A stretch of DNA of 29,434 bases from CAYOXD01 sp964407825 (GCA_964407825.1 CAYOXD010000026.1:1-29434); one strand, 5' to 3'; numbered from the stretch's first letter, positions 1 through 8,963 are shown. Numbers and translations are program-made. Notes: generated from the sequence alone by a model not told the origin.

Positions 1-256
1 CGAACCGCGGGAGATCCCCCTGCCTCCGATCGATCATGTGGCTTCGACTTACGCTGTTGCATAGCAATGCTCCCCCCTTGTACTCATCAGGGGGGAAAGG
101 CCCGCGGAACCGCGAGCTGGAAGAGAAGGGCCTTGTTGGTTGATCGAACAACGGGGAGGAAAGAGGAAGATTTGTTGTCCGGCGGCTGTGGTTTCGACTA
201 CGATTACGACAACGAGAGGGACCGGGGCAACGACGAGGAGAAAGACAGGAGCGAGA

Positions 257-1822
257 TCAAATTCTCCGCAAATTGATCTTGTACTTCTTGATCCGGTAGC
301 CCAGCTGACGAGGGGTGATGCCCAGGAGCTTGGAGGCTCTCTGCTGGACGCCGTTGCACTCCTGCAGCGCCTTGATGATGTGTCGACGTTCCAGACGCTC
401 CACCTCGTTTCCGAGATTTTCCTGGCCACCGGTTGAATCCTCGGTCATGGCGGGCTCATCGGTGGTGGTGTTAGTGGTGTGAAAGGTGAAATTGAAGGGG
501 AGGTCTTCCTTGCCGATGATATCCTTCTCAGCCATGATGACCAGGCGCTCGACCATATTGGAAAGTTCCCGCACATTTCCCGGCCAATGATAGGCGGTCA
601 GCTGCGCCACGGCGGCATCTTCGATCCGCACGAAACGGTTGTAGAACCGATTGAATTTGCTCACATAGAAGTTGAGAAGAAGCGGGACGTCCTCGGCCCG
701 GGCGCGAAGGGGCGGCAGCACCACAGGCACCACATTCAAACGCCAATAGAGATCCTCACGGAAATTGCCCCGGGTGACCTCTTCGAGCAGGTTGCGGTTG
801 GTGGCGGCCACCACGCGTACATCCACGGCCACGCTCTCGGACGAACCGATTCTTTCAAAGGATCGCTCCTGCAGGACCCGAAGCAGCTTGACCTGGAGGT
901 TCAGGGGCAACTCACCGATCTCGTCCAAAAAGATGGTGCCGTTATGGGCCATCTCGAAGCGTCCCACCCGGCGGGCCGTAGCGCCTGTGTAGGCGCCCTT
1001 TTCCACCCCGAAGAGCTCCGCCTCGATGAGATTTTCCGGGAGCGCGGCCAGGTTCACGGCCACAAAGGGATCCTTGGTCCGGCGGCTCTGGTAATGCAGG
1101 GTCTGGGCGATCAGCTCCTTGCCGGTACCGCTCTCTCCCAGCAGCAGTACGGTGGTGTCCGTGGCCGCCACCTTTCGTACGGCCTTCAGGACCTGCTGAA
1201 ACGCCGGCGATTCTCCGATAATGTTGGAGAGGCTGAACTTGTCCCTGAGCTGGGAGCGAAGCTTGCCGCACTCCTGTTCAGTCTGTTTGAAATGCTCCCA
1301 GAGCTTGACAAACTGGGCGATAAAACCGCCCACGATGGACAGCACACGAAGATCGTCGTCCACATTGCCGTGCTCTTCGGTATAGATCCGGTCCACACTG
1401 ATGACGCCCAGGATCTGACCATCGAGCTCGATGGGAACGCACACGAAGGAGACGCCGCTCTTTTCCGGTCTGGAGGCCGTTCGGTTTAGAAACTTGGGTT
1501 CCTCACCGATGTTGGGGATGAACAGGGGCTGACCGGTTTCCATCACCCGACCCACGATGCCCTCGCCGATACGGTACTTGCCCCGCTGGATCTCTTCCCG
1601 GGTCAACCCGTAGGCCACCACGATCTCCAACTCCCGGGAGAGTTGGTCCAGCATAAAAACGCACCCCCGCTGCATCTCCAGCCGACTGGCCAGGGACGCC
1701 ATGACGGCATGCAGGTTTTTCTCCAGATCAAACGAACTGGTCAGCACCTGGCTGATGTGCAAAATGGCGCTGAGCTCCTGATTCTTCCGGACAAGCATAT
1801 TCATCATATTATCGTCTAGCAT
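257..1822 (-). CDS. nifA: NifA-type sigma54-dependent transcriptional activator (GAF-AAA+-Fis)
   Basis: This is a sigma54 enhancer-binding protein of about 521 residues. An N-terminal GAF sensor (about 20-170) is followed by an AAA+ domain with Walker A GESGTGKE (about 229-236), the sigma54-contacting loop in the form GAYTGA (about 277-282) and a Walker B region ending FLDEIGE. The C-terminal Fis-type helix-turn-helix contains LLGITPRQLGYRIKKYKI, which is typical of NifA, the activator of nitrogen-fixation genes. I see no Cys cluster in the linker between the AAA+ and HTH domains, so the oxygen-sensing Cys motif of rhizobial NifA appears to be absent. The ATG at 1822 is preferred because AGG lies 5 nt upstream; a GTG at 1828 is in frame. 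It is divergent from the chemosensory operon. No nif structural genes are in view, so the regulon is inferred from family only; another GAF-type sigma54 activator remains possible. Confidence 0.8.
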   Translation of the reverse strand: MLDDNMMNMLVRKNQELSAILHISQVLTSSFDLEKNLHAVMASLASRLEMQRGCVFMLDQLSRELEIVVAYGLTREEIQRGKYRIGEGIVGRVMETGQPLFIPNIGEEPKFLNRTASRPEKSGVSFVCVPIELDGQILGVISVDRIYTEEHGNVDDDLRVLSIVGGFIAQFVKLWEHFKQTEQECGKLRSQLRDKFSLSNIIGESPAFQQVLKAVRKVAATDTTVLLLGESGTGKELIAQTLHYQSRRTKDPFVAVNLAALPENLIEAELFGVEKGAYTGATARRVGRFEMAHNGTIFLDEIGELPLNLQVKLLRVLQERSFERIGSSESVAVDVRVVAATNRNLLEEVTRGNFREDLYWRLNVVPVVLPPLRARAEDVPLLLNFYVSKFNRFYNRFVRIEDAAVAQLTAYHWPGNVRELSNMVERLVIMAEKDIIGKEDLPFNFTFHTTNTTTDEPAMTEDSTGGQENLGNEVERLERRHIIKALQECNGVQQRASKLLGITPRQLGYRIKKYKINLRRI

Positions 1823-2108
1823 TCGCACCTAAGGTATACGGATCGGGTAAACGGTATCCTAAAGTCTACAGAGGGGTTAACAGCAAACTATATGCCAATT
1901 TCGGCAGCACCCCGAATTTAAATCTTTCTGCTGTAATATCTATGCAATACTTATAACATCGGAACCTGCCCGACCACACCGAAATATTCAATATTGTAAT
2001 TATTGGCTCCGAACCATACAAAATTGTATTATTCTTGACCACCCTCCGGACGTTCCGCGCCAGGCCACCCGTCCAATCGCCGGATATCACCGGCACGAAA
2101 CCAGGGGC

Positions 2109-2126
2109 AGCAAAGGATGCTTTGCT
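2109..2126. promoter_or_regulatory. Perfect 7-bp inverted repeat, candidate operator
   Basis: AGCAAAG and CTTTGCT form perfect inverted arms with a 4-nt GATG spacer. The repeat ends 1 nt before a TTGACA hexamer (2128-2133) and about 150 bp before the first cheW. Its size and position suit a dimeric regulator or activator site. The binding protein is unknown; a chance palindrome cannot be excluded. Confidence 0.35.
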
Positions 2127-2127
2127 C

Positions 2128-2158
2128 TTGACAGGCGAGTGTCCCTTTGTCATATCTT
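2128..2158 (+). promoter_or_regulatory. Possible sigma70-type promoter of the chemosensory operon
   Basis: A perfect TTGACA lies at 2128-2133. The downstream -10 is weak: CATATC at 2151-2156 (17-bp spacer) or TATCTT at 2153-2158 (19-bp spacer). It is the best-looking -35 upstream of the operon, and would leave a leader of about 115 nt before the cheW start. Confidence 0.3.
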
Positions 2159-2276
2159 TACGTGTTTTATCACGTTGTTTTTGACTTCATGCCCGGCTGC
2201 CGAAGTGGTGCATACCAAACTGCAGCATGCCGCCCCCGGACACTGAAGCTCCGGTTGGAGGCGCCAGTACATCCGT

Positions 2277-2762
2277 ATGGACCCATATTCCATGGAAACC
2301 TCTGAATCGTTTCTCACCTTCTTCATTGAAGGGCGAATGATGGCCCTGCCCCTCGCTGTAGTCGATGAAGTCTTCGCGGCCGTGGACATCACGCCCCTGC
2401 CGAATTCCCCCAAGGTCATCCTCGGTATGATCAATTGCCGCGGCCGCATCATTGCGGTCGTCGATTTTCGCAGACGTTTCGATATACCGGAAAGGGCCCC
2501 GAAGCTTTCCGACCGGCTGATCCTGGTGCATACGCCGGTGCGTCCCCTTGCCCTCCTGACCGACCGGGTGGATACCCTCATCGACATCGATGGGCGGGAC
2601 ATTATCGAGGCCGACCGGATCGCTCCGGGCACCGCGCCTGTCGACGGGGTGGCGAAGCTCCGGGGGGACCTTCTGCTCATCCACGACCTCGTTAAATTCC
2701 TGTCCATAGATGAAGAAACGGCCCTTAGCCACGCTCTGGAGGAGACTCAACCTATCCCATGA
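2277..2762 (+). CDS. cheW: CheW-type coupling protein (first of two)
   Basis: This is a single CheW domain of 161 residues, covering nearly the whole protein. It shows the usual CheW pattern: FFIEGRMMALPLAVVDEV near the N-terminus, ILGMINCRGRIIAVVDFR at about 48-65 and the final LRGDLLLIHDLVKFL. CheW proteins couple chemoreceptors to the CheA kinase in membrane arrays. It is the first gene of the operon and its TGA overlaps the ATG of the CheR gene (ATGA), which indicates translational coupling. In the Wsp layout it corresponds to WspB. The GGAGG upstream is 15 nt from this ATG, which is long; an in-frame ATG lies at 2292. Confidence 0.87.
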   Translation: MDPYSMETSESFLTFFIEGRMMALPLAVVDEVFAAVDITPLPNSPKVILGMINCRGRIIAVVDFRRRFDIPERAPKLSDRLILVHTPVRPLALLTDRVDTLIDIDGRDIIEADRIAPGTAPVDGVAKLRGDLLLIHDLVKFLSIDEETALSHALEETQPIP

Positions 2763-4264
2763 TGTCGGGTGTGCCTGAAGAACTGCTGGACCGGATCAGC
2801 ACGTATGTGTCTGACCGCATGGGGCTGCACTATCCCTCGGAGCGCCGGGGCGACCTCGAACGGGGGCTCCGATGCGCGGCACCGGACCTCGGGTTCACGG
2901 ATGTTGCGTCCTTTGCCCGATGGCTCTTAGCGACCCCTCTCACAAGACCCCAGATCGAGGTGCTGGCCGCCTGCCTCACGGTTGGGGAAACCTATTTTTT
3001 CAGGGATCAAACCGTCTTCAACCTTCTCGAGAACCGCCTCCTGCCCGAGATGATCCACCAGCGCAGATCGTCGGGCCGAAGGGACCTGCGGATCTGGTCC
3101 GCAGGATGCGCCACCGGCGAGGAGCCCTATTCCCTGGCCATCCTTCTCAGAAGACTGATCCCCGATATCGAGCAGTGGGCCATCACCCTTCTGGCAACAG
3201 ACATCAATCCACGTTTTCTCGCGCGGGCACAGGCTGGTCTCTATGGGAAATGGTCCTTCCGCGATGTCCCGTCCTGGGTAAAAAGCCTCTATTTCCAGGC
3301 GACCGCCGAGGGCAAATTTGCCCTCAGCCCGGACATCCGAAGATCCGTGATGTTCGCCTATCACAACCTCGCAGAGGACGCCTATCCCTCTATCGCCACC
3401 CATACCAATGCCATGGACATCATTTTCTGCAGGAACGTGCTCATGTATTTTACTCAGAAGCGACGCCACCGGGTGGCTGAACAATTGAGCCGCTGTCTTG
3501 TTCCGGACGGCCTCCTGGTGGTAAGCCCCACCGAGATGTCCACCGTCCTTGCCGCCCACCTCACGGCACTGCCCCATGCTGGCGCGGCCATCTACCGGAA
3601 GAGGGGCGAAGGGGGGGGGAGGGGCGGACAGGAAACGCTCCGGCCGGAGCAGCCGTTATCGGAAAAGAGTCGACACCCTGCCGCCGGGTCCCCGTTGCCA
3701 GAGATCTCGATGGACCGGACCAGGCAAAATGAGACCGCCGCCCAATGGCAGGCTCACTACCAGGAGGCGTTTCGCGCCTATGAGAAGGGGCGCCACGATG
3801 AGGCGCAGGCCAAACTGGCGCTCCTGCTGGACGAGACCCCCGACAGGGCCCCTGCCCTGGCGCTTCTTTCCCGCATCCGCGCCAGCGAGGGCAGGTTGGC
3901 CGACGCCCGGGATCTGTGCGCAAAGGCCATTGCCGCGGACAAGCTGACCGCCGACTACCATTATCTATTGGCGATGATCCTGCTCGAGCTGGACCAGGAG
4001 CAGGAGGCCGTCGCCTCTTTCACGCATGCCCTCTACCTCGACCCGGAATTCGTGCTCGCCCATTTTGCCCTGGGGACCATCCTCTTGCGGCGGGGAAAAA
4101 CCAGGGAGGCACGCAGGCATTTCGAGAATGCGCAGTCCTCACTGCGCCATTACGGTGCTGAAGAGATTCTGCCCGAGTCCGAAGGCATCACCGCCGGAAG
4201 AATGGTGGAACTAATCGAATTCACAATGAATACAGCCACGAAGGCGTCGGTGCCGGATGGATAG
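2759..4264 (+). CDS. cheR: CheR-type chemoreceptor methyltransferase with C-terminal TPR repeats
   Basis: This 501-residue protein fuses a CheR methyltransferase (about 1-275) to tetratricopeptide repeats (about 335-470). Visible CheR signatures are TVGETYFFRD (about 74-83), the SAM-binding IWSAGCATGEEPYSLA (about 112-127) and MDIIFCRNVLMYF (about 220). It would use S-adenosylmethionine to methylate receptor glutamates and so reset sensitivity. The CheR-TPR architecture is that of WspC and FrzF rather than flagellar CheR; TPRs in this family modulate methylation or bind partners. The linker between domains is Gly/Arg-rich and encoded through a run of nine G residues (3611-3619). The gene overlaps the preceding cheW by 4 nt and ends just before the second cheW. 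Confidence 0.9.
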   Translation: MMSGVPEELLDRISTYVSDRMGLHYPSERRGDLERGLRCAAPDLGFTDVASFARWLLATPLTRPQIEVLAACLTVGETYFFRDQTVFNLLENRLLPEMIHQRRSSGRRDLRIWSAGCATGEEPYSLAILLRRLIPDIEQWAITLLATDINPRFLARAQAGLYGKWSFRDVPSWVKSLYFQATAEGKFALSPDIRRSVMFAYHNLAEDAYPSIATHTNAMDIIFCRNVLMYFTQKRRHRVAEQLSRCLVPDGLLVVSPTEMSTVLAAHLTALPHAGAAIYRKRGEGGGRGGQETLRPEQPLSEKSRHPAAGSPLPEISMDRTRQNETAAQWQAHYQEAFRAYEKGRHDEAQAKLALLLDETPDRAPALALLSRIRASEGRLADARDLCAKAIAADKLTADYHYLLAMILLELDQEQEAVASFTHALYLDPEFVLAHFALGTILLRRGKTREARRHFENAQSSLRHYGAEEILPESEGITAGRMVELIEFTMNTATKASVPDG

Positions 4265-4286
4265 GACAACGGCGGTAAGGGGGCAT

Positions 4287-4916
4287 ATGAAGCAGGGCGA
4301 AAAGGATCCAACACCGGCCGGGCGCATCGACTGGGATGCGGTTCACTCACGATTGGCCGCCGCACAGGCAGCGCTTCAGCAGGGCTGGACACCGGATCCG
4401 GAGACCATCAGGGCCATCCTCAAGGAACGCGCCCGTCAGTTGGCGCTTGAACCGGCTGCAGCCGACGCCGGTGACGGGATCGAAATTGTCGAATTTCTGC
4501 TCGCAGCCGAGCACTACGGCATCGAGACCGCCTTTGTGCGCGAGGTGTGTTCCCTGAAGGATCTGACGCCTGTTCCTTGCACTCCTGCCCATGTTCTCGG
4601 CATCATCAACGTGCGGGGCAGGATCCTTTCGCTCATCGATCTCAGGGAATTCTTGGAGCTTCCGGCAAAGGGGCTGGACGATCTGAACAGGGTGATCATT
4701 CTGGGAGCCGGGGGCATGGAATTCGGAATCCTGGCCGACGGGATCGTGGGGGCTCGTCAGCTTCCGACCGGCTCGCTGCAGCGGGGCATGCCCACTCTCA
4801 TGGACATCCGGGTGGAATATCTCAAGGGCATCGCAGAGGATCGAACCATCGTTCTGGATGGGGGCAAGATCCTGTCCAGCGCCAGGATCGTTGTCAACGA
4901 AGAGGTACGCCTGTAA
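4287..4916 (+). CDS. cheW: CheW-type coupling protein with N-terminal extension (second)
   Basis: A CheW domain (about 55-205 of 209) follows a hydrophilic helical N-terminal extension that begins IDWDAVHSRLAAAQAAL and continues through ILKERARQLALE. CheW hallmarks are IEIVEFLLAAEHYGIET, VLGIINVRGRILSLIDLREF and the closing ILSSARIVVNEE. The extension matches the second, longer CheW of Wsp-type operons (WspD position). I chose the ATG at 4287 because AAGG lies 6 nt upstream. An in-frame ATG at 4257 would overlap the end of the CheR gene by 8 nt and lacks a visible ribosome-binding site. Two different CheWs in one operon suggest distinct coupling positions in the array. Confidence 0.85.
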   Translation: MKQGEKDPTPAGRIDWDAVHSRLAAAQAALQQGWTPDPETIRAILKERARQLALEPAAADAGDGIEIVEFLLAAEHYGIETAFVREVCSLKDLTPVPCTPAHVLGIINVRGRILSLIDLREFLELPAKGLDDLNRVIILGAGGMEFGILADGIVGARQLPTGSLQRGMPTLMDIRVEYLKGIAEDRTIVLDGGKILSSARIVVNEEVRL

Positions 4917-5034
4917 GGCCGTTTCCCATCTGGCTATCGAGCCGGATCCAACGGATTCAAAAGACTTGAACGAATCGGGCGGGCCCCTGAGGGCAGCCGG
5001 CCGTATAATTGAAAGCACACCGGGAGGGAAACAC

Positions 5035-6792
5035 ATGAAGTGGTTCATCGATCTCAACACACGATCCAAGCTCATGCTATCATTCGGTCTTCTGTTTATG
5101 TTCCTGATAGCGGTCATGTTCATCGCCTATGCCGGCTTCTCCCAGATACAACAGTCCCAAAGCGAGATGTACCGACGGGATTTCACCAACGCCCTCGATC
5201 TGGTGGAACTCAAGGCGTACCAGAACCGAACGCGGGCGGACATCCTGGAAATGATAATCGCCAAGGATCCGGTGCAGCGGAACGACCTCGTCAACGACAT
5301 GAGGGACAATACGGCGCACATCACGAAGCTGGTTGGAGACATCAGCGCCATCCTGAAGCAGAAGGATAGGGGGGACTCGCTGAAAAAGATGAAGGAACTC
5401 AACAACACGAGAAGCGACTACGATCGGACGCGGCTCGAGCAGGTGGCGATGATAAAGGCTGGCAAGACCGATGAGGCCATGCAGCTCAGCACCGCCATCC
5501 AGGACAGGCGGTACAACCGGATACGGAACATTTCCATCGAGCTCGGCAAGGACGAGTTGGCCCAGGCGGTGGGACGTGTGAAGGCGGCCGAAGCCAAGGT
5601 CCGACAGCTGCAAATCATCTTTTTGTCCATCGGACTGATCGCCTTCGGGTTCTGTGTCCTGACCGTCCTGACGCTGAACGGGCTGCTGGCCGCGCCGCTG
5701 ACAGGCCTCACCCAGCTCGCCGGAAAAATCGCATCCGGAGATCTCTCGGTGGACGTGGCCTCCAATAAGAGGGCGGACGAGGTGGGCGGCCTGACGCGCA
5801 GCTTCGAGGCCATGGTGGTCTACCTGCGCCATGTTGCCCAGGTGGCCGGCAACGTGGCAACCGGGGATCTCACCACCACGGTCACAGCCCAATCGGAGAA
5901 GGACCTTCTCGGCAAGGCACTGGGGTCCATGATCGACGGTCTTCGCGCCCTCACGAAGGAGGTCCAGGAATCCGTCAGTGTACTCGCCTCCTCGGCCAGC
6001 CAGATTCTGTCCTCTACGACCCAGGTCGCCGCGAGCGTAAGCGAGACCGCATCCTCCGTGAGCGAAACGACCACCACGGTGGAGGAGGTCAAGCAGGCCT
6101 CACACCTGACCAGCCAAAAGGCAAAATACGTGTCCGAGGCTTCGGAGAATGTCGTTCAGATATCCCACACAGGTGGAAAAGCCGTGGAACAGATGCTCGA
6201 GAAGATGAACCGTATTCGCAAACAGATGGCGTTCATTGCCGAAAGCGTGGTGCAATTGAGCGAGCAGAGCCTGGCCATTGGCGAGATCATCTCCACGGTG
6301 AACGATCTGGCCGAGCAATCGAATCTTTTGGCGGTCAACGCCGCCATCGAGGCGGCCAAGGCAGGGGAACACGGGAAAGGCTTCGCCGTTGTGGCCCAGG
6401 AGGTGAGAAATCTCGCCGAGCAGTCGAAACAGGCCACCTCCCAGATCCGGGGCATCCTGAACGACATTCAGAAGGCGACAAACGCCTCGGTGCTCGCCAC
6501 GGAGCAGGGGAGCAAGACCGTAGACGAAGGCGTTCATCAGTCCCACCAGGCCGGAGAGGCCATCACCACCCTGGCAGAGAGCATCACCCGGGCAGCCCAG
6601 GCCGCCATCCAGATCGCCGCATCGAGTCAGCAGCAGCTCGTGGGGATGGAGCAGGTCATCAGCGCCATGAACAGCATCAAGCTGGCCACCGAGCAGAACG
6701 TGGCGGGAACCAAGCAGACCGAGGGCGCCGCTCACAGCATTCACGATCAGGGGCAGCGGCTGAAGGAGCTGGTGTCCCGCTACAAGGTATAG
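5035..6792 (+). CDS. Methyl-accepting chemotaxis protein (two-TM receptor with two HAMP segments)
   Basis: This 585-residue receptor has one TM helix at about 12-34, a periplasmic four-helix-bundle-type sensor (about 35-190), a second TM at about 192-216, a HAMP domain (about 217-270), a second HAMP-like segment with the repeated (S/T)GDL pattern (about 270-315) and a long coiled-coil signalling domain. The conserved hairpin tip is present (AEQSNLLAVNAAIEAAKAG, about 426-444). There is no C-terminal NWETF-type tether; it ends LVSRYKV, as expected when the CheR carries its own TPR domain. The start is the ATG at 5035, preceded by GGGAGG; an upstream in-frame start at 4858 would overlap cheW and have no signal anchor. 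It probably senses an envelope or surface signal; the ligand is unknown. It fills the WspA role but is placed fourth rather than first. Confidence 0.92.
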   Translation: MKWFIDLNTRSKLMLSFGLLFMFLIAVMFIAYAGFSQIQQSQSEMYRRDFTNALDLVELKAYQNRTRADILEMIIAKDPVQRNDLVNDMRDNTAHITKLVGDISAILKQKDRGDSLKKMKELNNTRSDYDRTRLEQVAMIKAGKTDEAMQLSTAIQDRRYNRIRNISIELGKDELAQAVGRVKAAEAKVRQLQIIFLSIGLIAFGFCVLTVLTLNGLLAAPLTGLTQLAGKIASGDLSVDVASNKRADEVGGLTRSFEAMVVYLRHVAQVAGNVATGDLTTTVTAQSEKDLLGKALGSMIDGLRALTKEVQESVSVLASSASQILSSTTQVAASVSETASSVSETTTTVEEVKQASHLTSQKAKYVSEASENVVQISHTGGKAVEQMLEKMNRIRKQMAFIAESVVQLSEQSLAIGEIISTVNDLAEQSNLLAVNAAIEAAKAGEHGKGFAVVAQEVRNLAEQSKQATSQIRGILNDIQKATNASVLATEQGSKTVDEGVHQSHQAGEAITTLAESITRAAQAAIQIAASSQQQLVGMEQVISAMNSIKLATEQNVAGTKQTEGAAHSIHDQGQRLKELVSRYKV

Positions 6793-6798
6793 GAGAGG
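6791..6798 (+). promoter_or_regulatory. Ribosome-binding site deciding the TTG start of cheA
   Basis: AGGAGAGG sits 10 nt before the TTG at 6809, immediately after the receptor stop codon (TAG 6790-6792). It supports the unusual TTG start, and the protein then begins with the expected P1-domain helix. Confidence 0.6.
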
Positions 6799-6808
6799 AA
6801 AAGGTTCC

Positions 6809-8953
6809 TTGACAGACAAAGACCAGGCGTTTTTGAAACGGCTGCGCACGACCTTTCAGGTCGAGGCGAACGAACATATTGTGGCCATTTCGGCCGGACT
6901 GGTGGAACTGGAGGAAACGGACTCGGACCGGCGCAGGACCGAGCTGATCGAGGGCATCTTCCGCGAAACCCACAGCATGAAGGGGGCGGCCCGCTCCGTC
7001 AATCTGCCCCTGATCGAGAGCCTCTGCGAGTCCATCGAGAGCGTTTTTGCAGCGGTGAAGCGCCGGGAGATGTCCGCGGACCCGTCGCTTCTCAACCGGC
7101 TGCACAGGGCCATGAATCTGCTCGGTGCACTGGTCGCCGGGGCTCATACGCAATCGCCTCTACCCGAAAAGGCCCAGGCGCGGGAGCTGATCGGAGCGCT
7201 TAAGGACGTGCTGGCAAACCGTCCGCGGGCGCAGCCAGAAATTCAGGAGGCAGGCATCACCGCCTCTGATCCCGACGGCGCTTCCCCCTCGGGACCGGTC
7301 ATCTCCTCCATGGCATCGGAGTCGGTGAGAGTCTCGAAGACGAGAATCGAGGCCCTCCTGCTTCAAGTGGAGGCCTTTCTATCGGTCAAGCAGATTCTGG
7401 CCCACCAGACAGCCGCGCTGCGCGATATCGGATCGGCCTTGAAGGCGGAACGCTCGCCCCTTTCCCATGCCTTTTCCGCCATCGAAAAAACGGCTGCCCA
7501 GGACCGGCGAACGATCGATGCAATGGTGGACAGCCTCATGGACAACATCAAAGCCATCTCGATGCTCCCCTTCTCCTCCCTTCTGGATATCGTCCCGAAG
7601 CTCGTCCGGGACCTCTGCCATGACCGGGGGAAAATGGCCGTATTTACGGCAAAAGGTGGAAACATCGAGATCGACAGGCGGATCCTGGATGAGATGCGAG
7701 AGCCCCTCATCCATCTCATCCGGAACTGTGTCGACCATGGGATAGAGCCCCCCGCGGAGCGAATCGCACGAAACAAGCCGGAGTCCGGGAGGATTTCCAT
7801 CGAGGTCGGGCAGCTGGAAGGAAACTCCGTACAGCTCATCGTCTCCGATGACGGCGGCGGTATCAATGCCCATAGCGTCACGGAGGCCGCCTTGAAGGTG
7901 GGCATACTCTCCAGGCAGGAAGCAACGGAAATGAACGAGAACAGTCTTCGTCAGCTTATTTTCCGGTCCGGGGTCTCCACAAGTCCAATGCTCACAGACA
8001 TTTCCGGAAGGGGGTTGGGCTTGGCGATTGTGCGCGAGCGGGTCGAAAAGCTCGGAGGGGCTATTCACTGTGACGTTTCGTCAGCGGGGGGCACCGTGTT
8101 GCGTATCCGGCTACCCCTGACCCTGTCGGCCCTTCGCTGTGTGCTCGTGCGCGTCGATACCCACCGGTTTCTCATCCCCACCACAGGCCTCGAGTCCACG
8201 GTGAGGGTGAGGCGAACCGAGGTAAAAACGGTTGAGAACCGGGAAACCATCTCTATAAACGATGGCATCGTCCCCTTGGTCCGTCTCGGAGAGGTTCTGG
8301 AGCTACCCCCCAAAGCCAAAGCGGCGACTTCCGGATTCGTCACCGCCGCCGTGCTCGGAGCGGACGGACAGCGGATCGCCTTCGCCGTGGATGAAATCAT
8401 CGGCGAGCTGGAGGTCCTGATTAAAGGCCTCGGCAGCCAGCTGGTGCGCGTCCGGAACGTGGCGGCTGCGACCGTCCTGGGCACGGGGGAGGTCGTAGCG
8501 ATCCTGAGCGTAGCGGATCTGATGAAGTCTGCCGTCAGGGTTTCATCGCCCCCCCGGACGGCGTATACTGTCGAGGCGCCGGAAGATAAAAGTGCCATCC
8601 TGGTGGTGGAGGATTCCATCACCTCGCGGACACTGCTGAAAAACATTCTCCAAATATCGGGATACGATGTGCAAACCGCGGTGGACGGGGCCGATGGCCT
8701 CGCGGCACTCAGAAGCGGCGACTTCGACCTCGTGGTCTCGGATGTGGACATGCCGCGGATGAACGGTTTTGAGCTGACGGCCAGAATCCGTGCCGACAAA
8801 CGGCTTTCGGCGCTGCCCGTTGTTCTGGTCACCGCCCTGGAGTCCAGGGAAGACCGGGAACGGGGCATGGACGCGGGCGCCAATGCCTATATCGTCAAGA
8901 GCAGCTTCGACAGGGGGAATCTGTTGGAAGCCGTTAGAAGGCTGGTGGGATGA
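6809..8953 (+). CDS. cheA: CheA-type histidine kinase fused to a C-terminal receiver (WspE/FrzE-like)
   Basis: This 714-residue kinase reads in order: HPt/P1 domain with phospho-His in FRETHSMKGAARS (His55), a variable linker (about 115-170), dimerisation helices (about 175-265), HATPase with N box LIRNCVDHGIEPP (about 303-315), G1 DDGGGI (about 347-352) and G2 SGRGLGLAIV (about 399-408), CheW-like regulatory domain (about 435-575) and a REC domain (about 595-714) with acceptor Asp645 in VVSDVDMP. Fused CheA-REC proteins such as WspE and FrzE serve alternative outputs rather than plain swimming control; the REC may act as a phosphate sink or relay. Translation starts at a TTG preceded by AGGAGAGG. 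It lies 16 nt after the receptor gene and its stop is 10 nt before cheB. Confidence 0.93.
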   Translation: MTDKDQAFLKRLRTTFQVEANEHIVAISAGLVELEETDSDRRRTELIEGIFRETHSMKGAARSVNLPLIESLCESIESVFAAVKRREMSADPSLLNRLHRAMNLLGALVAGAHTQSPLPEKAQARELIGALKDVLANRPRAQPEIQEAGITASDPDGASPSGPVISSMASESVRVSKTRIEALLLQVEAFLSVKQILAHQTAALRDIGSALKAERSPLSHAFSAIEKTAAQDRRTIDAMVDSLMDNIKAISMLPFSSLLDIVPKLVRDLCHDRGKMAVFTAKGGNIEIDRRILDEMREPLIHLIRNCVDHGIEPPAERIARNKPESGRISIEVGQLEGNSVQLIVSDDGGGINAHSVTEAALKVGILSRQEATEMNENSLRQLIFRSGVSTSPMLTDISGRGLGLAIVRERVEKLGGAIHCDVSSAGGTVLRIRLPLTLSALRCVLVRVDTHRFLIPTTGLESTVRVRRTEVKTVENRETISINDGIVPLVRLGEVLELPPKAKAATSGFVTAAVLGADGQRIAFAVDEIIGELEVLIKGLGSQLVRVRNVAAATVLGTGEVVAILSVADLMKSAVRVSSPPRTAYTVEAPEDKSAILVVEDSITSRTLLKNILQISGYDVQTAVDGADGLAALRSGDFDLVVSDVDMPRMNGFELTARIRADKRLSALPVVLVTALESREDRERGMDAGANAYIVKSSFDRGNLLEAVRRLVG

Positions 8954-8963
8954 GGAGGACCCC

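Larger units (their letters stand above)
1823..2276. other. Divergent intergenic region between nifA-type gene and chemosensory operon
   Basis: This stretch of about 450 bp has no convincing gene. Its middle (about 1880-2035) is clearly more AT-rich than its surroundings. It holds several small palindromes: ATACAA-AA-TTGTAT at 2016-2029, AGCAAAG-GATG-CTTTGCT at 2109-2126 and ACGTG-TTTTAT-CACGT at 2160-2175. I looked for a sigma54 -24/-12 element and for a NifA-type TGT-N10-ACA site and found no good match. It must carry the promoters of both divergent units. Confidence 0.6.

Noticed and set aside
72..95. CCCCCC...GGGGGG hairpin as a terminator for the nifA-type gene
   Set aside because: The stem is a 6-bp homopolymer with a long loop, no T-run follows, and it lies about 160 bp beyond the stop.
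67..436. Short open frames on both strands downstream of the nifA-type gene
   Set aside because: They overlap each other or the nifA 3' end, have biased Arg/Asp-rich composition, and no recognisable domain or convincing start.
1823..2276. sigma54 promoter or NifA upstream activator site
   Set aside because: No GG-N10-GC element with good context and no TGT-N10-ACA site were found on reading both strands.
4858..5034. Longer N-terminus for the chemoreceptor
   Set aside because: It would overlap cheW, precede the membrane anchor with a hydrophilic stretch, and lacks a ribosome-binding site; the ATG at 5035 has GGGAGG.
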